NCBI RefSeq assembly: GCF_001571285.1
Contig: NZ_BCTM01000021.1
Span: 35,345-99,344, forward strand
Direction of reading: 5' to 3'
Source: Kluyvera cryocrescens NBRC 102467
Lineage (GTDB): Bacteria > Pseudomonadota > Gammaproteobacteria > Enterobacterales > Enterobacteriaceae
DNA length: 64,000 nucleotides
Shown here: piece after piece, positions 11,719 through 21,394 of the stretch
Numbering within the stretch: position 1 is the stretch's first letter
How the letters are laid out: every line of letters begins with the position of its first letter
Made by a program: the position numbers and the translations under genes
The notes under the pieces: model-generated
Database searches by the model: none
The model's input: the letters and a program-made list of their open reading frames with translations, nothing else
Told to the model about the DNA's origin: nothing

Positions 11719-11742
11719 GGCGACCATCATGTCGCCTTTTTT
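11719..11742 (+). terminator. Rho-independent terminator of the cmoM-mukFEB operon
   Basis: Stem GGCGAC/GTCGCC with loop CATCAT followed directly by six T. It lies 130 bases after the mukB stop, before the ldtD promoter region. Confidence 0.8.
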
Positions 11743-11878
11743 GTTATCCTCATTACGGCCATATCGCGTTATTATCTTTAGACTTCTTTACATTTCACCG
11801 GGCAAAAATGTTTTTGTCTTTATATACTGAAGGTAAGCCCACGTTAGGGGTCTTCGTATATATAACAGGGGGCAAGGG

Positions 11879-13663
11879 ATGTTGCTTACTAAGAAAAATG
11901 GTCGTCGATTGTCAGCCGTAAGTTTGTGCCTGACAATGACATTTGCTCCACTGTTTACCGCTTTTGCAGATGAACCCGAGGTGGTTCCATCTGATAGCAC
12001 CGCGCTGCCTGCGGAACCGTCAGCGGTCCTCCAGCACCCGGGTTCGCAATCATCGGCGATGGCGAGTCTGGCGGGGAGTCAGCCTCTGGCCGAGGGGGCC
12101 GCGGCGGCAAGTCGCGCCGAAATCCAGTCTCTTTTGCCTGCCGGATACCAACCTGTCTATCTTAACCCGCTGGTGACGCTGTATGCCGCCCGCGGAATGA
12201 AACCGATGTGGGAAAACCGCGACGCGGTTCGCGCTTTCCAGCAGCAGTTAGCCGAGGTGGCGATTGCCGGTTTCCAGCCGCAGTTTACCCGCTGGGTAGA
12301 GCTGCTCACCGATCCCAGCGTCAGTGGTATGACGCGCGATGTGGTGTTATCCGATGCGCTGATGGGCTACCTCCACTTTATTAGCGGTATTCCCGTGCAG
12401 GGCAATCGCTGGCTGTACAGCGATAAGCCTTATACTCTGGCGACGCCGCCATTATCGGTGATTAATCAGTGGCAACTGGCGCTTGATAGCGGTGCGCTGC
12501 CGCAGTTTATTGCAGCTCTGGCGCCACAACATCCGCAGTATGCCGTTATGCATCAGGCGCTGTTGGCCCTGACGGGAGATTCACGCCCGTGGCCGAAACT
12601 GACCTCAACGGCTTCTTTACGTCCTGGTCAATGGAGTAGCGACGTTCCGGCGCTGCGCGAGATTTTGCAGCGCAACGGCGTGCTGGACTCCGGGCCGGAT
12701 ATTGCGCTGCCTGGCGATAATATTGGCAAGACCCGGAAAACGACGAAGTCCAGCGCTGCTGCTTACGACCCAACGCTGGTGGCTGCGGTCAAACGTTTCC
12801 AGGCGGCGCAAGGGCTGGGTGCTGATGGGGTGATCGGGGCATCAACGCGTGACTGGCTAAATATCTCTTCTGCTCAGCGTGCGGGCGTCCTGGCACTCAA
12901 TATTCAGCGTTTACGCTTGCTCCCGGGAAAAGTCTCTACCGGCATTATGGTGAATATTCCTGCCTACTCGTTGGTTTACTACCTGAACGGTAGCGAAGCC
13001 TTGGCTTCGCGCGTTATTGTCGGGCGTCCGGACCGCAAAACGCCGATGATGAGCAGTGCGCTGAATAACGTGGTGGTGAACCCACCGTGGAATGTACCGC
13101 CAACCCTGGCGCGTAACGATATCCTGCCGAAACTGCGTGATGATCCAGGCTACCTTGAACGTCACAACTATACGGTTTTGCGCGGCTGGAATAGCAAAGA
13201 AGCCATCGACCCGTGGCGCGTTGATTGGTCAACCATCACGGCGTCGAATTTACCGTTCCGCTTCCAGCAGGCGCCGGGAGAGCGTAATTCTTTAGGGCGC
13301 TATAAATTTAATATGCCCAGTTCGGATGCTATTTATCTCCACGATACGCCGAACCATAATCTGTTCCAGAAAGATGCAAGGGCATTAAGCTCAGGATGTG
13401 TACGTGTAAATAAAGCATCCGATCTGGCAAATATGTTGTTACAGGATGCCGGCTGGAATGATGCGCGAATTTCGGATGCGCTGAAACAGGGGAATACCCG
13501 CTACGTTAATATCCGGCAAAATATTCCGGTTAACCTCTATTATCTGACCGCCTTTGTCGGGCCTGATGGTCAGACACAATATCGAACAGATATTTACAAT
13601 TATGATGTTACTGCGCGATCCGGTGCACAAATTCTGCCAAAAGCGGAACAATTAATCAGATAA
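11879..13663 (+). CDS. ldtD: L,D-transpeptidase LdtD (YcbB)
   Basis: 594 residues, 21 fewer than E. coli LdtD, the difference being in the N-terminal half. It has an N-terminal signal peptide ending near AFA (about residue 30), a peptidoglycan-binding helical domain around 260-320 ([20 protein letters not shown]) and a C-terminal YkuD catalytic domain with [10 protein letters not shown] and the active-site SSGCVRV, where the cysteine is residue 507. It makes 3-3 (meso-DAP to meso-DAP) crosslinks in the periplasm and supports beta-lactam tolerance. mepK, whose product cuts those crosslinks, is the next gene. Confidence 0.95.
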   Translation: MLLTKKNGRRLSAVSLCLTMTFAPLFTAFADEPEVVPSDSTALPAEPSAVLQHPGSQSSAMASLAGSQPLAEGAAAASRAEIQSLLPAGYQPVYLNPLVTLYAARGMKPMWENRDAVRAFQQQLAEVAIAGFQPQFTRWVELLTDPSVSGMTRDVVLSDALMGYLHFISGIPVQGNRWLYSDKPYTLATPPLSVINQWQLALDSGALPQFIAALAPQHPQYAVMHQALLALTGDSRPWPKLTSTASLRPGQWSSDVPALREILQRNGVLDSGPDIALPGDNIGKTRKTTKSSAAAYDPTLVAAVKRFQAAQGLGADGVIGASTRDWLNISSAQRAGVLALNIQRLRLLPGKVSTGIMVNIPAYSLVYYLNGSEALASRVIVGRPDRKTPMMSSALNNVVVNPPWNVPPTLARNDILPKLRDDPGYLERHNYTVLRGWNSKEAIDPWRVDWSTITASNLPFRFQQAPGERNSLGRYKFNMPSSDAIYLHDTPNHNLFQKDARALSSGCVRVNKASDLANMLLQDAGWNDARISDALKQGNTRYVNIRQNIPVNLYYLTAFVGPDGQTQYRTDIYNYDVTARSGAQILPKAEQLIR

Positions 13664-13845
13664 ATGAAGTAGTTCAGGTAATGTAGTTGTCGAATAAAAA
13701 GCATTGAAGCCAGCCTCGAACGTCCAGGGCTGGCGGATCTGCGCTGCAGGCCGCCTTGACGCTGGCTTTGATGCCCGGTAAGGTGCTTAACGTGCGCCGA
13801 AGTGCATATTTTTCGATCACATTTACTACTGTAGACCTGATTATC

Positions 13846-14397
13846 ATGGACAAATTTGACGCTAATCGCCGCAAATTGCTGGCGTTAGGTGGTGTTGCGC
13901 TGGGCGCAGCTGCCATCTTACCCACGCCTGCATTTGCTACCCTCTCGACCCCACGTCCGCGTATTTTAACGCTGAATAACCTGAACACAGGTGAGTTGAT
14001 AAAAGCCGAGTTTTTTGACGGCCGAGGCTATATTCAGGATGAATTAGCAAAACTAAACCATTTTTTCCGTGACTATCGCGCGAATAAAATAAAGAGCATC
14101 GATCCGGCATTGTTTGATCAGCTCTATCGCCTGCAGGGATTATTAGGCACCAATAAACCTGTGCAATTGATTTCGGGATATCGCTCCGTTGATACCAATA
14201 ACGAGCTGCGATCGCACAGCCGTGGGGTGGCAAAACATAGCTATCACACGAAAGGGCAGGCAATGGATTTCCATATTGAAGGTATTTCCTTAAGCAATGT
14301 ACGCAAAGCTGCGTTATCTCTGCGCGCAGGTGGTGTAGGATATTACCCACGTAGCAACTTTGTGCATATTGATACCGGGCCGTTACGGCATTGGTAA
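13846..14397 (+). CDS. mepK: Murein endopeptidase MepK (YcbK), M15 family
   Basis: 183 residues from the ATG at 13846; an in-frame start 30 codons upstream would add a segment not seen in the family. The N-terminus carries a twin-arginine-type signal (NRRKLLALGG followed by a hydrophobic stretch and AFA). The M15A zinc ligands are visible in SYHTKGQAMDFH and NFVHID. In E. coli MepK cleaves 3-3 crosslinks made by L,D-transpeptidases and acts in cell-wall growth. No clear Shine-Dalgarno stands before the chosen start. Confidence 0.9.
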   Translation: MDKFDANRRKLLALGGVALGAAAILPTPAFATLSTPRPRILTLNNLNTGELIKAEFFDGRGYIQDELAKLNHFFRDYRANKIKSIDPALFDQLYRLQGLLGTNKPVQLISGYRSVDTNNELRSHSRGVAKHSYHTKGQAMDFHIEGISLSNVRKAALSLRAGGVGYYPRSNFVHIDTGPLRHW

Positions 14398-14462
14398 CTC
14401 TAGGCCCGATCGTTTAGCGCCATTGATGGGACTAAACGGTGATGAGTATAAACAGGAGCAGC

Positions 14463-15110
14463 ATGAATTATCGCATTATTCCGGTTACTGCCTTCGCGCA
14501 AAACTGTTCGTTGATCTGGTGTGAGCAAACTAAGCTGGCGGCGCTTGTCGATCCAGGTGGTGACGCCGAAACGATCAAACAGCAGGTTGCCGATGCTGGC
14601 GTGACGTTGCAGCAAATTTTGCTGACCCATGGTCATCTTGATCATGTGGGTGCGGCGGCGGAACTGGCGCAGCATTACGGTGTGCCGGTGATTGGTCCGG
14701 AAAAGGAAGATGAGTTCTGGTTGCAGGGTTTGCCTGCACAAAGCCGGATGTTTGGCCTTGACGATTGCCAACCGTTGACGCCGGACCGCTGGTTGAACGA
14801 AGGCGATACGGTGAGCGTCGGTAATGTGAAGCTACAGGTGCTGCACTGCCCTGGGCATACGCCGGGTCACGTCGTCTTTTTTGACGATGGGGCGCGTTTA
14901 CTGATCTCAGGTGACGTCCTGTTTAAAGGTGGCGTAGGGCGCAGTGATTTCCCTCGCGGCGACCACGCGCAGTTGATTGACGCGATTAAGCGTAAGCTGC
15001 TGCCGCTGGGCGACGATGTGAAGTTTATTGCCGGGCACGGGCCGATGTCGACGCTGGGTCACGAGCGTTTGCATAACCCATTCCTGCAGGATGAACTACC
15101 CGTCTGGTAA
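14463..15110 (+). CDS. gloC: Type II hydroxyacylglutathione hydrolase GloC (YcbL)
   Basis: 215 residues from the ATG at 14463, preceded by CAGGAG. It is a metallo-beta-lactamase-fold hydrolase with the metal motif THGHLDHVG (about residues 53-61), [16 protein letters not shown] and GHGPMSTLG. It hydrolyses S-lactoylglutathione in the glyoxalase route. This links loosely to mgsA, the methylglyoxal synthase elsewhere in the window. It shares a bidirectional terminator with aspC. Confidence 0.93.
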   Translation: MNYRIIPVTAFAQNCSLIWCEQTKLAALVDPGGDAETIKQQVADAGVTLQQILLTHGHLDHVGAAAELAQHYGVPVIGPEKEDEFWLQGLPAQSRMFGLDDCQPLTPDRWLNEGDTVSVGNVKLQVLHCPGHTPGHVVFFDDGARLLISGDVLFKGGVGRSDFPRGDHAQLIDAIKRKLLPLGDDVKFIAGHGPMSTLGHERLHNPFLQDELPVW

Positions 15111-15118
15111 AAAATTAA

Positions 15119-15143
15119 AAAGGCCGCGAAAGCGGCCTTTTTT
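15119..15143. terminator. Bidirectional terminator between gloC and aspC
   Basis: Perfect stem AAAGGCCGC/GCGGCCTTT with a GAAA tetraloop, T-run on the plus side and A-run on the other, 8 bases after the gloC stop. It can serve both convergent genes. Confidence 0.85.
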
Positions 15144-15190
15144 GTCACTGCGATAAACCCCGGCAAGAGCAGACCCGGCCGGGGTGGTAT

Positions 15191-16381
15191 TTACAGGACG
15201 GCGACGATGGCTTCACACAGTGGTGCCATATTGTCTGGTGTCATACCGGCGACGTTAATTCGACCGGAAGCAACCGCGTAAACACCGAACTCTTCACGCA
15301 GGCGCAGAACCTGTTCTTTGGTCAGACCGCTGAAGGAGAACATGCCGTTCTGTTTAGTGATAAAGCTAAAGTCGCGGCCCGCCCCTTTTTCCTGCAGCGT
15401 GTTCACAAACAACAGACGCATACGCTGAATACGCTGGCGCATATCGGTCAGTTCTTGTTCCCAGATAGCACGTAGCGCATCGTTACTAAGAATGGTTGCC
15501 ACCACGGAAGCACCGTGAGCCGGCGGGTTAGAGTAGTTGGCACGGATAACGGCTTTCATTTGGCTGAACGCGCGGTCGGCCGTATCGGCATCTGCGGTAA
15601 CCAGCGTACAGGCACCCACACGCTCGTTATACAGACCGAAGTTCTTCGAGTAAGAGCTCGCGACAATCAGTTCTTTATGCAGGGCGGCAAAGGCACGCAG
15701 GCCTTCAGCATCTTCTTCCAGACCGCGGGCGAAGCCCTGATAGGCAAAGTCAAACAGCGGCAGCCAACCTTTTTCAATAGACAGCGCGGCCAGCTGTTGC
15801 CACTGCTCAAGCGTCGGATCGATACCGGTTGGGTTATGGCAGCAGCCGTGGAACAGGACCACATCACCGGCCTGAGCATCGTTCAGGCTAGCCAGCAGTG
15901 CATCGAAGTCCAGGGCGTGTTTTTCCGCGCTGTAGTAGTTGTATTCACGTACTTCCAGACCCGCGGCGCCAAACACGCTCTTGTGGTTTGGCCAGCTTGG
16001 GTTACTAACCCAAATACGTTTTACGTCAGTGTTTTTCGCGAGGAAATCTGCCGCGACGCGCAGTGCGCCGGTGCCGCCAGGCGTCTGTGCGGTGCGAGCG
16101 CGTTTATCGCTGACGATAGCGCTGCCTTTACCAAACAGCAGTTCCTGTGTGCAACGACCGAATTCAGGAATACCATCAATACCGAGATAGTTTTTGGTGG
16201 TTTCGTTTTCCAGCAGATACTGCTCTGCTTTCTTCACGCTAGTCAGAACCGGTGTTTTACCGGTTTCGTCTTTATAGACACCAATCCCGAGATTGATTTT
16301 TCCCGGGCGTTCGTCGGCGCGAAACAGATCGGCCAGGCCCAGAATCGGGTCGGCAGGGGCGGCGGTGATGTTCTCAAACAT
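15191..16381 (-). CDS. aspC: Aspartate aminotransferase
   Basis: 396 residues from [12 protein letters not shown]; the longer open frame upstream is not conserved. A class I PLP transaminase that interconverts aspartate/2-oxoglutarate and oxaloacetate/glutamate and also handles aromatic amino acids. The PLP lysine is K246 in [24 protein letters not shown] and NYSNPPAHG are intact. It lies downstream of ompF on the same strand, with a terminator between them, so it is a separate unit. Confidence 0.97.
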   Translation of the reverse strand: MFENITAAPADPILGLADLFRADERPGKINLGIGVYKDETGKTPVLTSVKKAEQYLLENETTKNYLGIDGIPEFGRCTQELLFGKGSAIVSDKRARTAQTPGGTGALRVAADFLAKNTDVKRIWVSNPSWPNHKSVFGAAGLEVREYNYYSAEKHALDFDALLASLNDAQAGDVVLFHGCCHNPTGIDPTLEQWQQLAALSIEKGWLPLFDFAYQGFARGLEEDAEGLRAFAALHKELIVASSYSKNFGLYNERVGACTLVTADADTADRAFSQMKAVIRANYSNPPAHGASVVATILSNDALRAIWEQELTDMRQRIQRMRLLFVNTLQEKGAGRDFSFITKQNGMFSFSGLTKEQVLRLREEFGVYAVASGRINVAGMTPDNMAPLCEAIVAVL

Positions 16382-16508
16382 GACGAGGTTCCATTTATAA
16401 GTTCGGGGGAAATCCGCTATCAGGTTAACGGTAGATTTACAAAATGCCAACCGTTAGCGACAAAAAGCGCGGTGCTTTTCAAAAGTTACGATCTTCATCT
16501 TAGGAACG

Positions 16509-16538
16509 TAAAAAAGCAGGACCGAAGTCCTGCTTTTT
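16509..16538 (-). terminator. Rho-independent terminator of ompF
   Basis: A 12-bp perfect stem AAAAAGCAGGAC/GTCCTGCTTTTT with a 4-nt loop lies 27 bases after the ompF stop on the minus strand and is followed there by a T-run. Confidence 0.88.
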
Positions 16539-16565
16539 AGGCATATAGCAGCGAGGGTCTGCTGA

Positions 16566-17744
16566 TTAGAACTGGTAAACGATACCTACTGCAGCCTGGT
16601 CGTCGGTACCCAATTCAGTTGCAGCGGAGTAAGCGTTGTCGTCCAGCAGGTTGAACTTGTACGCAGCGTATACGTTCATGTTCTTGTTGAAGTAGTACCA
16701 GGTACCGACTTCGATGTATTTAACCAGATCCGCGTCGCCGCCTTTGAAGTCGCCACGAGCGATCAGGTCTTTACCTTTGGACTGTACGTAGCCGATGGAC
16801 GGACGCAGACCGAAGTCGAACTGATACTGAACTACAGCTTCGATGTTCTGAGTTTTGTTCGCGAAGTTGTTGTCATTTTCACGAGTCATATTCTGAGTCT
16901 GAGCATACATAACTGCTGCATAGATGTTATTAGCATCGTATTTAGCTGCAGTGGACCATGCTTCAGCTTTGCTACCGCCAGCGCTTGCCCATGTGTGGGT
17001 CACGCCACCAACGGTGGTGCTGCCAGGGTTAACCTGGGAGTTGGTACGGTCAGCAATTTCATAGCCAGCTGCCAGCGCGATACCGTTACCGAAATCGTAC
17101 TGAGCGGAGGTGCTGAAGCCGTCGCCGTTTGCTTTAGCGCCGTTGCCGCCGTAGCCTACGTTTTTAACGGTGCCGTCAGAGTTGTAGGTCGCAGCAATTG
17201 GGTTGGAGCGATCGTTTTTACCCTGATACTGAAGCGCGAAGCTCAGACCATCAACCAGACCGAAGAAATCGCTGTTACGGTAGGTCAGCAGGCCAGAAGA
17301 ACGACCGTTCATGAAGTTGTCGGTAGCAGCCCAGGAATCGCCGCCCCATTCAACCAGCATATCGGTGTAAGCCGCTACGTCGTAGATCGCGCCGTAGTTA
17401 CGACCGTAGTCGATAGAACCGGCATCACCAAATTTCAGACCCGCGAAGGCCAGACGAGTTTTGGTACCCTGGGAGCCTTCGGCGTTAGAGGCGTCCATGT
17501 TGTATTCCCACTGACCGTAACCGACCAGCTGATCGTTGATCTGGGTTTCGCCTTTAAAGCCGATACGCGCATAAGTGGTATCTTCGTTGCTGGTGTCGCC
17601 GTTGGTGGTCCAAATGTGCTCACCAACTGCCTTACCATAGAAGTCCAGTTTGTTGGCATTTTTGTTGTAGATTTCTGCAGCATTTGCTGCGCCAGCTACC
17701 AGCAGAGCAGGGATAACCACTGCCAGGATATTACGCTTCATCAT
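16566..17744 (-). CDS. ompF: Outer membrane general porin OmpF (OmpK35/OmpE35 type)
   Basis: 392 residues: signal peptide of 22 residues ending ANA, then a 16-strand trimeric beta-barrel starting [16 protein letters not shown] and ending in the BAM-recognised C-terminal phenylalanine (VGIVYQF). The constriction-loop region is recognisable near [10 protein letters not shown] and [15 protein letters not shown]. Small hydrophilic solutes and many beta-lactams cross it. Loop sequences resemble Enterobacter/Klebsiella porins more than E. coli OmpF. Regulation by OmpR and MicF is supported by the upstream leader and promoter. Confidence 0.93.
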   Translation of the reverse strand: MMKRNILAVVIPALLVAGAANAAEIYNKNANKLDFYGKAVGEHIWTTNGDTSNEDTTYARIGFKGETQINDQLVGYGQWEYNMDASNAEGSQGTKTRLAFAGLKFGDAGSIDYGRNYGAIYDVAAYTDMLVEWGGDSWAATDNFMNGRSSGLLTYRNSDFFGLVDGLSFALQYQGKNDRSNPIAATYNSDGTVKNVGYGGNGAKANGDGFSTSAQYDFGNGIALAAGYEIADRTNSQVNPGSTTVGGVTHTWASAGGSKAEAWSTAAKYDANNIYAAVMYAQTQNMTRENDNNFANKTQNIEAVVQYQFDFGLRPSIGYVQSKGKDLIARGDFKGGDADLVKYIEVGTWYYFNKNMNVYAAYKFNLLDDNAYSAATELGTDDQAAVGIVYQF

Positions 17745-17868
17745 TATTTATTACCCTCATTAGGTTTTTTTTTATAGACACTCTCGACTTTCAGCGATTA
17801 CTTCCGTCAATAAAAATTTACGGAACTATTGATGAGAGTTTGGTGTCTTTATGTGTCTGAGAGGCATC
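17745..17868 (-). promoter_or_regulatory. ompF 5' leader with MicF target
   Basis: The ~124-nt leader ends in GAGGGTAATAAATA before the ATGATG start, the same ribosome-binding segment that the antisense RNA MicF pairs with in E. coli. The stretch ACACATAAAGACACCAAACT also matches the E. coli leader by memory. MicF itself is encoded next to ompC, outside this window. Confidence 0.65.
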
Positions 17869-17875
17869 TTTCCAT

Positions 17876-17960
17876 TCAAAACATTCTTTCGCTAGCCTGA
17901 AAATGCTACAAACATCAATAATTAGTAAGCAAAAGAAATAATGTGTAAGAATTTGTGTAT
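17876..17960 (-). promoter_or_regulatory. ompF promoter and OmpR-binding region
   Basis: On the minus strand, -35 TAGCGA (17889-17894) and -10 AAAGAT (17876-17881) are 17 bp apart, as in the known ompF promoter. Both hexamers are poor, which fits activator dependence. Just upstream are AT-rich TTACACATT, CTTACTAATT and GTAGCATTT segments at about 10-bp phasing, like OmpR sites F1-F3. Confidence 0.6.
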
Positions 17961-18315
17961 TTTGAGGAACTTTGTGAACTAACTCAAAATTCTGAGACAC
18001 ACGCGGGAAAAATGAACGCTTGCTTATCTATCAATATGAATTTCTTATCTTTTATTCGCATAACGCTTTTTCTTATCGCACTGAGCGGATGAGTGATATT
18101 TTCCCTATGACATTTTTTAGCCATCTGGATAGCTGTGTTTTTGACTAAAAACTGTGCTAAGGCTTCAGCGAATTCTGACACGCAATAAAATAACGACGTT
18201 TTTTTGTACGAAATGATGACGGGAAATGGGCTGTAACAAAGTGGGGAAGGCGAGGTCTTGATGTTTAGGTTTGTTAAACTTAATAAAGATTTCTTTACAT
18301 AATCCGCAGGTGGCG
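17961..18315. other. AT-rich upstream region between asnS and ompF
   Basis: No credible gene here; short open frames lack ribosome-binding sites and family resemblance. In E. coli this interval carries the distal OmpR site and IHF/H-NS-bound curved DNA that repress ompF. Runs such as TTTTTTTGTAC and TTTCTTTACATAAT fit that, but I cannot assign exact sites. Confidence 0.5.
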
Positions 18316-18344
18316 TAAAAAAGGCCAGCACGATGGCTGGCCTT
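18316..18344 (-). terminator. Rho-independent terminator of asnS
   Basis: Stem AAAGGCCAGC/GCTGGCCTTT with a short loop, read on the minus strand into a six-T run, 16 bases after the asnS stop. Confidence 0.85.
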
Positions 18345-18359
18345 TGTGAGGCAGATAAC

Positions 18360-19760
18360 TTAGAAGGCTGCGTTTCGCGGCGTTCTTGGGAACGCGATCA
18401 CGTCGCGAACGTTTTGTACGCCGGTCACATAAGCAATCAGGCGTTCGAAGCCGAGGCCAAAACCGGAATGAGGCACAGTGCCGTAGCGACGCAGGTCGCG
18501 GTACCACCAGTAGTCTTCTTTGTTCAGACCCATTTCAGCCATACGAGCATCAAGAACGTCCAGACGCTCTTCACGCTGGGAACCCCCGATGATTTCACCG
18601 ATACCTGGCGCCAGAACGTCCATGGCGGCTACGGTTTTGCCATCGTCGTTAAGACGCATATAGAACGCTTTGATCTCTTTCGGATAGTTTTTCACTACCA
18701 CCGGCGCTTTGAAGTGTTCTTCAGCCAGATAGCGTTCATGTTCAGAAGAGAGATCCACGCCCCAGTAAACCGGGTTCTCAAACTTCTTACCGCAGTTTTC
18801 CAGAATGGTGACCGCATCGGTGTAGTCCACCTGGGCGAAGTCAGCGGTGACGAAACGTTCCAGACGCTCGATAGCATCTTTATCAACGCGCTCGGCGAAG
18901 AATTTCATATCGTCCGCACGCTCGGTCAGCACGGCTTTGAAGACGTACTTCAGCATGGCTTCTGCCAGCGCGGCGTTATCAGCCAAATCGGCAAACGCAA
19001 CTTCCGGCTCCAGCATCCAGAACTCTGCCAGGTGGCGGCTGGTGTTGGAGTTTTCCGCACGGAAAGTCGGGCCAAAGGTGTAGATTTTAGACAGCGCACA
19101 GGCATAGGTTTCGCCGTTCAGCTGACCGGAAACGGTCAGGAAAGCTTCCTTCCCAAAGAAATCTTTGTCGTAGTCCACTTTGCCCTGATCGTTACGCGGC
19201 AGGTTTTCCATATCCAGCGTAGAAACGCGGAACATTTCGCCTGCGCCTTCGGTATCGGACGCGGTGATAAGCGGCGTGGAAACCCAGAAGAAGCCTTGCT
19301 CATCGAAGAAGCGGTGCAGCGCCTGTGCCAGCGTGTGACGAACGCGAGCGACCGCGCCAATCAGGTTGGTACGTGGACGCATATGCGCTACTTCGCGCAG
19401 ATACTCAATGCTGTGGCGTTTAGCCGCCATTGGATAAGTATCGGGATCTTCAACCCAGCCGGTCACTTCGACGCTGGTGGCCTGAATTTCAAAACTCTGA
19501 CCCTCGCCCTTAGAGGCGACAATCTTACCGGTGACAATAACGGAACAGCCGGTGGTCAGACGCAGCACTTCCTGATTGTAATTGGGCAGAGAATTATTAA
19601 TAACGGCCTGTACAGGATCAAAGCAGGAACCGTCATAGACGGCCAGGAAGGAAAAGCCAGCTTTTGAATCTCGGCGGGTACGTACCCAGCCGCGCACGGT
19701 GACTTCGCTGTCAACGGCTACGCGGCCCTGGAGTACGTCGGCTACAGGCACAACGCTCAT
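18360..19760 (-). CDS. asnS: Asparaginyl-tRNA synthetase
   Basis: 466 residues, the E. coli length. An N-terminal OB-fold anticodon-binding domain (about 15-100, [17 protein letters not shown]) precedes a class II catalytic core with motif 2 [19 protein letters not shown] and motif 3 [10 protein letters not shown]. It charges tRNA-Asn in the cytoplasm and is essential. It sits between pncB and ompF on the minus strand with its own terminator. Confidence 0.97.
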   Translation of the reverse strand: MSVVPVADVLQGRVAVDSEVTVRGWVRTRRDSKAGFSFLAVYDGSCFDPVQAVINNSLPNYNQEVLRLTTGCSVIVTGKIVASKGEGQSFEIQATSVEVTGWVEDPDTYPMAAKRHSIEYLREVAHMRPRTNLIGAVARVRHTLAQALHRFFDEQGFFWVSTPLITASDTEGAGEMFRVSTLDMENLPRNDQGKVDYDKDFFGKEAFLTVSGQLNGETYACALSKIYTFGPTFRAENSNTSRHLAEFWMLEPEVAFADLADNAALAEAMLKYVFKAVLTERADDMKFFAERVDKDAIERLERFVTADFAQVDYTDAVTILENCGKKFENPVYWGVDLSSEHERYLAEEHFKAPVVVKNYPKEIKAFYMRLNDDGKTVAAMDVLAPGIGEIIGGSQREERLDVLDARMAEMGLNKEDYWWYRDLRRYGTVPHSGFGLGFERLIAYVTGVQNVRDVIAFPRTPRNAAF

Positions 19761-19885
19761 AATAGTCTCTCTATTCGTAGTCCAATAAAAAAATCGTTTT
19801 CCCCATCACTGCGGGGGGATATCTATGTTACCTGTCATCTTCTATCAGACAAGCAGAATTCGCATGGGGAGAGGGTGTTTTGCTA

Positions 19886-19922
19886 AATAAATAAAGAAGA
19901 AGGGAGCCTGGCGGCTCCCTTT
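19886..19922 (-). terminator. Terminator of pncB
   Basis: A 9-bp stem AAGGGAGCC/GGCTCCCTT with a 4-nt loop just after the pncB stop on the minus strand, followed by a T-rich but interrupted tract. Confidence 0.7.
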
Positions 19923-19927
19923 GATGA

Positions 19928-21130
19928 TTAACTGGCCTTTTTGATCTGCGGGAGATCGAACGCTTTTCGTAACGCGCGGACAAACGCTTTGTCGTGGCAA
20001 ATGGTTTTCCCAGGGCTGTCCGACAGCTTAGCCACAGGTTTGCCGTTACACTCCACCAGCTTGATGACAATATTCAGCGGTTTGACCTGAGGGATATCGC
20101 AGGTCAGGCGAGTGCCGATCCCAAAACTTAAATTCACGCGCGATGAGAAATGGCGGTAAAGCTCGATGGCTTTTGCCAAATCGAGGTTATCAGAGAACAC
20201 CAGCACTTTGGTTAACGGATCGATGCCCAGCTTCTGATAATGGCTGATGGCTTTTTCGCCCCATTCAAACGGGTCACCCGAGTCGTGGCGCAGCCCCTGA
20301 TAGCGGGTGGCAAATTCAGGGCCAAAATCGCGCAGGAATGCGTCCATGGTAATACAGTCGGTCAGGGCGATGCCGAGCTGGTCAGGATATTCCGTCAGCC
20401 AGGCGGCCAATGCCGCGCGTTGGCTGGTGGCCAGATCCGGACTAATTTGCTGGTGCGCCTGGAACCACTCGTGTGCCTGGGTTCCCATCGGGGTCAACGT
20501 CAGGCGGCGTGCCAAATCATAGTTGCTGGTGCCGGTGAACCACGACTCCTGCTGCAGTCGGCTGACAATCGCTTCCTGTACATCGCGTGAGAAACGACGG
20601 CGGGTACCGAAATCCATGAGCTTAAAGGCAGACATGTCGATGTCGGCCGTCATTTGATTAAAATCGGTGAGCTTACGTTCCAGCATGGCCAGCGCTTCCG
20701 GCACGCCATTTTCTGGCGAACGGTAACGGTGAACCAGTTCGCTAATCACGGCCAGCAGTGGGACTTCCCACATAATGACCTCACGCCACGGGCCCTCAAG
20801 ACGAATATTGAGTTTGCCATTGTCGTTGGTGACGGTCACCTGTTGCGGATCGTAGCGAAAATCACGCAGCCAGGTCAGGTAGTCTTGTTTAAAGAAAGGA
20901 AGTCCAGACAGCCAGTGATATTCGTCATCTTGCAGCGTAAGAGAACGCATGGCGTCGACTTGTTCGCGAATTGCGTCAGCATAAATACCTAGCAGATCGT
21001 CTCCACGGCAGCGGAATTCGGCCGCTACATTAACATCGTAGTAGTGGTGGAAAACGGCCTGCTGCATATGCAGTTTGTAGGCATCTGTATCCAGCAGCGA
21101 GTGCAGAACAGGGGAAGCGAATTGTGTCAT
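19928..21130 (-). CDS. pncB: Nicotinate phosphoribosyltransferase
   Basis: 400 residues from [19 protein letters not shown]; five extra in-frame codons upstream are not conserved. PncB makes nicotinate mononucleotide from nicotinate and PRPP with ATP hydrolysis, in the Preiss-Handler NAD salvage route. Active-site segments HDSGDP and FSDNLDL, and [10 protein letters not shown], are present. A NadR-type operator lies 29 bases upstream of the start. Confidence 0.95.
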   Translation of the reverse strand: MTQFASPVLHSLLDTDAYKLHMQQAVFHHYYDVNVAAEFRCRGDDLLGIYADAIREQVDAMRSLTLQDDEYHWLSGLPFFKQDYLTWLRDFRYDPQQVTVTNDNGKLNIRLEGPWREVIMWEVPLLAVISELVHRYRSPENGVPEALAMLERKLTDFNQMTADIDMSAFKLMDFGTRRRFSRDVQEAIVSRLQQESWFTGTSNYDLARRLTLTPMGTQAHEWFQAHQQISPDLATSQRAALAAWLTEYPDQLGIALTDCITMDAFLRDFGPEFATRYQGLRHDSGDPFEWGEKAISHYQKLGIDPLTKVLVFSDNLDLAKAIELYRHFSSRVNLSFGIGTRLTCDIPQVKPLNIVIKLVECNGKPVAKLSDSPGKTICHDKAFVRALRKAFDLPQIKKAS

Positions 21131-21158
21131 GGTGCGCAGTAGCATCCTCTCACAGGAG

Positions 21159-21176
21159 CGTTTAGTACAATAAACA
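21159..21176 (-). promoter_or_regulatory. NadR operator upstream of pncB
   Basis: On the minus strand TGTTTA-N6-TAAACG, one base from the NadR palindrome TGTTTA-N6-TAAACA, at the position where NadR represses pncB in E. coli and Salmonella when NAD is plentiful. Confidence 0.75.
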
Positions 21177-21394
21177 ACAGGGGAGAATCGCTGGAGTATA
21201 CCTTGTTTATCGATTTATTGAACCCCGATCACAACATAAGGCACGAAGAGCCACTCATGCGTTTTGTGCGTTATGTTGCGTAAATGTATCATTTTTCCCT
21301 ATTTGACTGGAAAAGATGAAGATTCTGCGTAGCGTGATTAACACAACAGGAATAGACTGGGGATGACATTTACATAAGATGCTAAAGGTTTTTT

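Noticed and set aside
13756..13845. N-terminal extension of mepK by 30 codons
   Set aside because: The twin-arginine signal must be at the N-terminus; the extension would bury it and is not in the family.
15515..16540. A 341-codon plus-strand frame opposite aspC
   Set aside because: Shadow of aspC; starts and ends have no translation signals.
16995..17777. A 260-codon plus-strand frame opposite ompF
   Set aside because: Valine-rich mirror of a codon-biased porin gene; runs into the ompF leader.
18333..19667. A 444-codon open frame on the plus strand opposite asnS
   Set aside because: Antisense shadow of a conserved essential gene; composition rich in Phe/Val/His from complementing asnS codons, no ribosome site.
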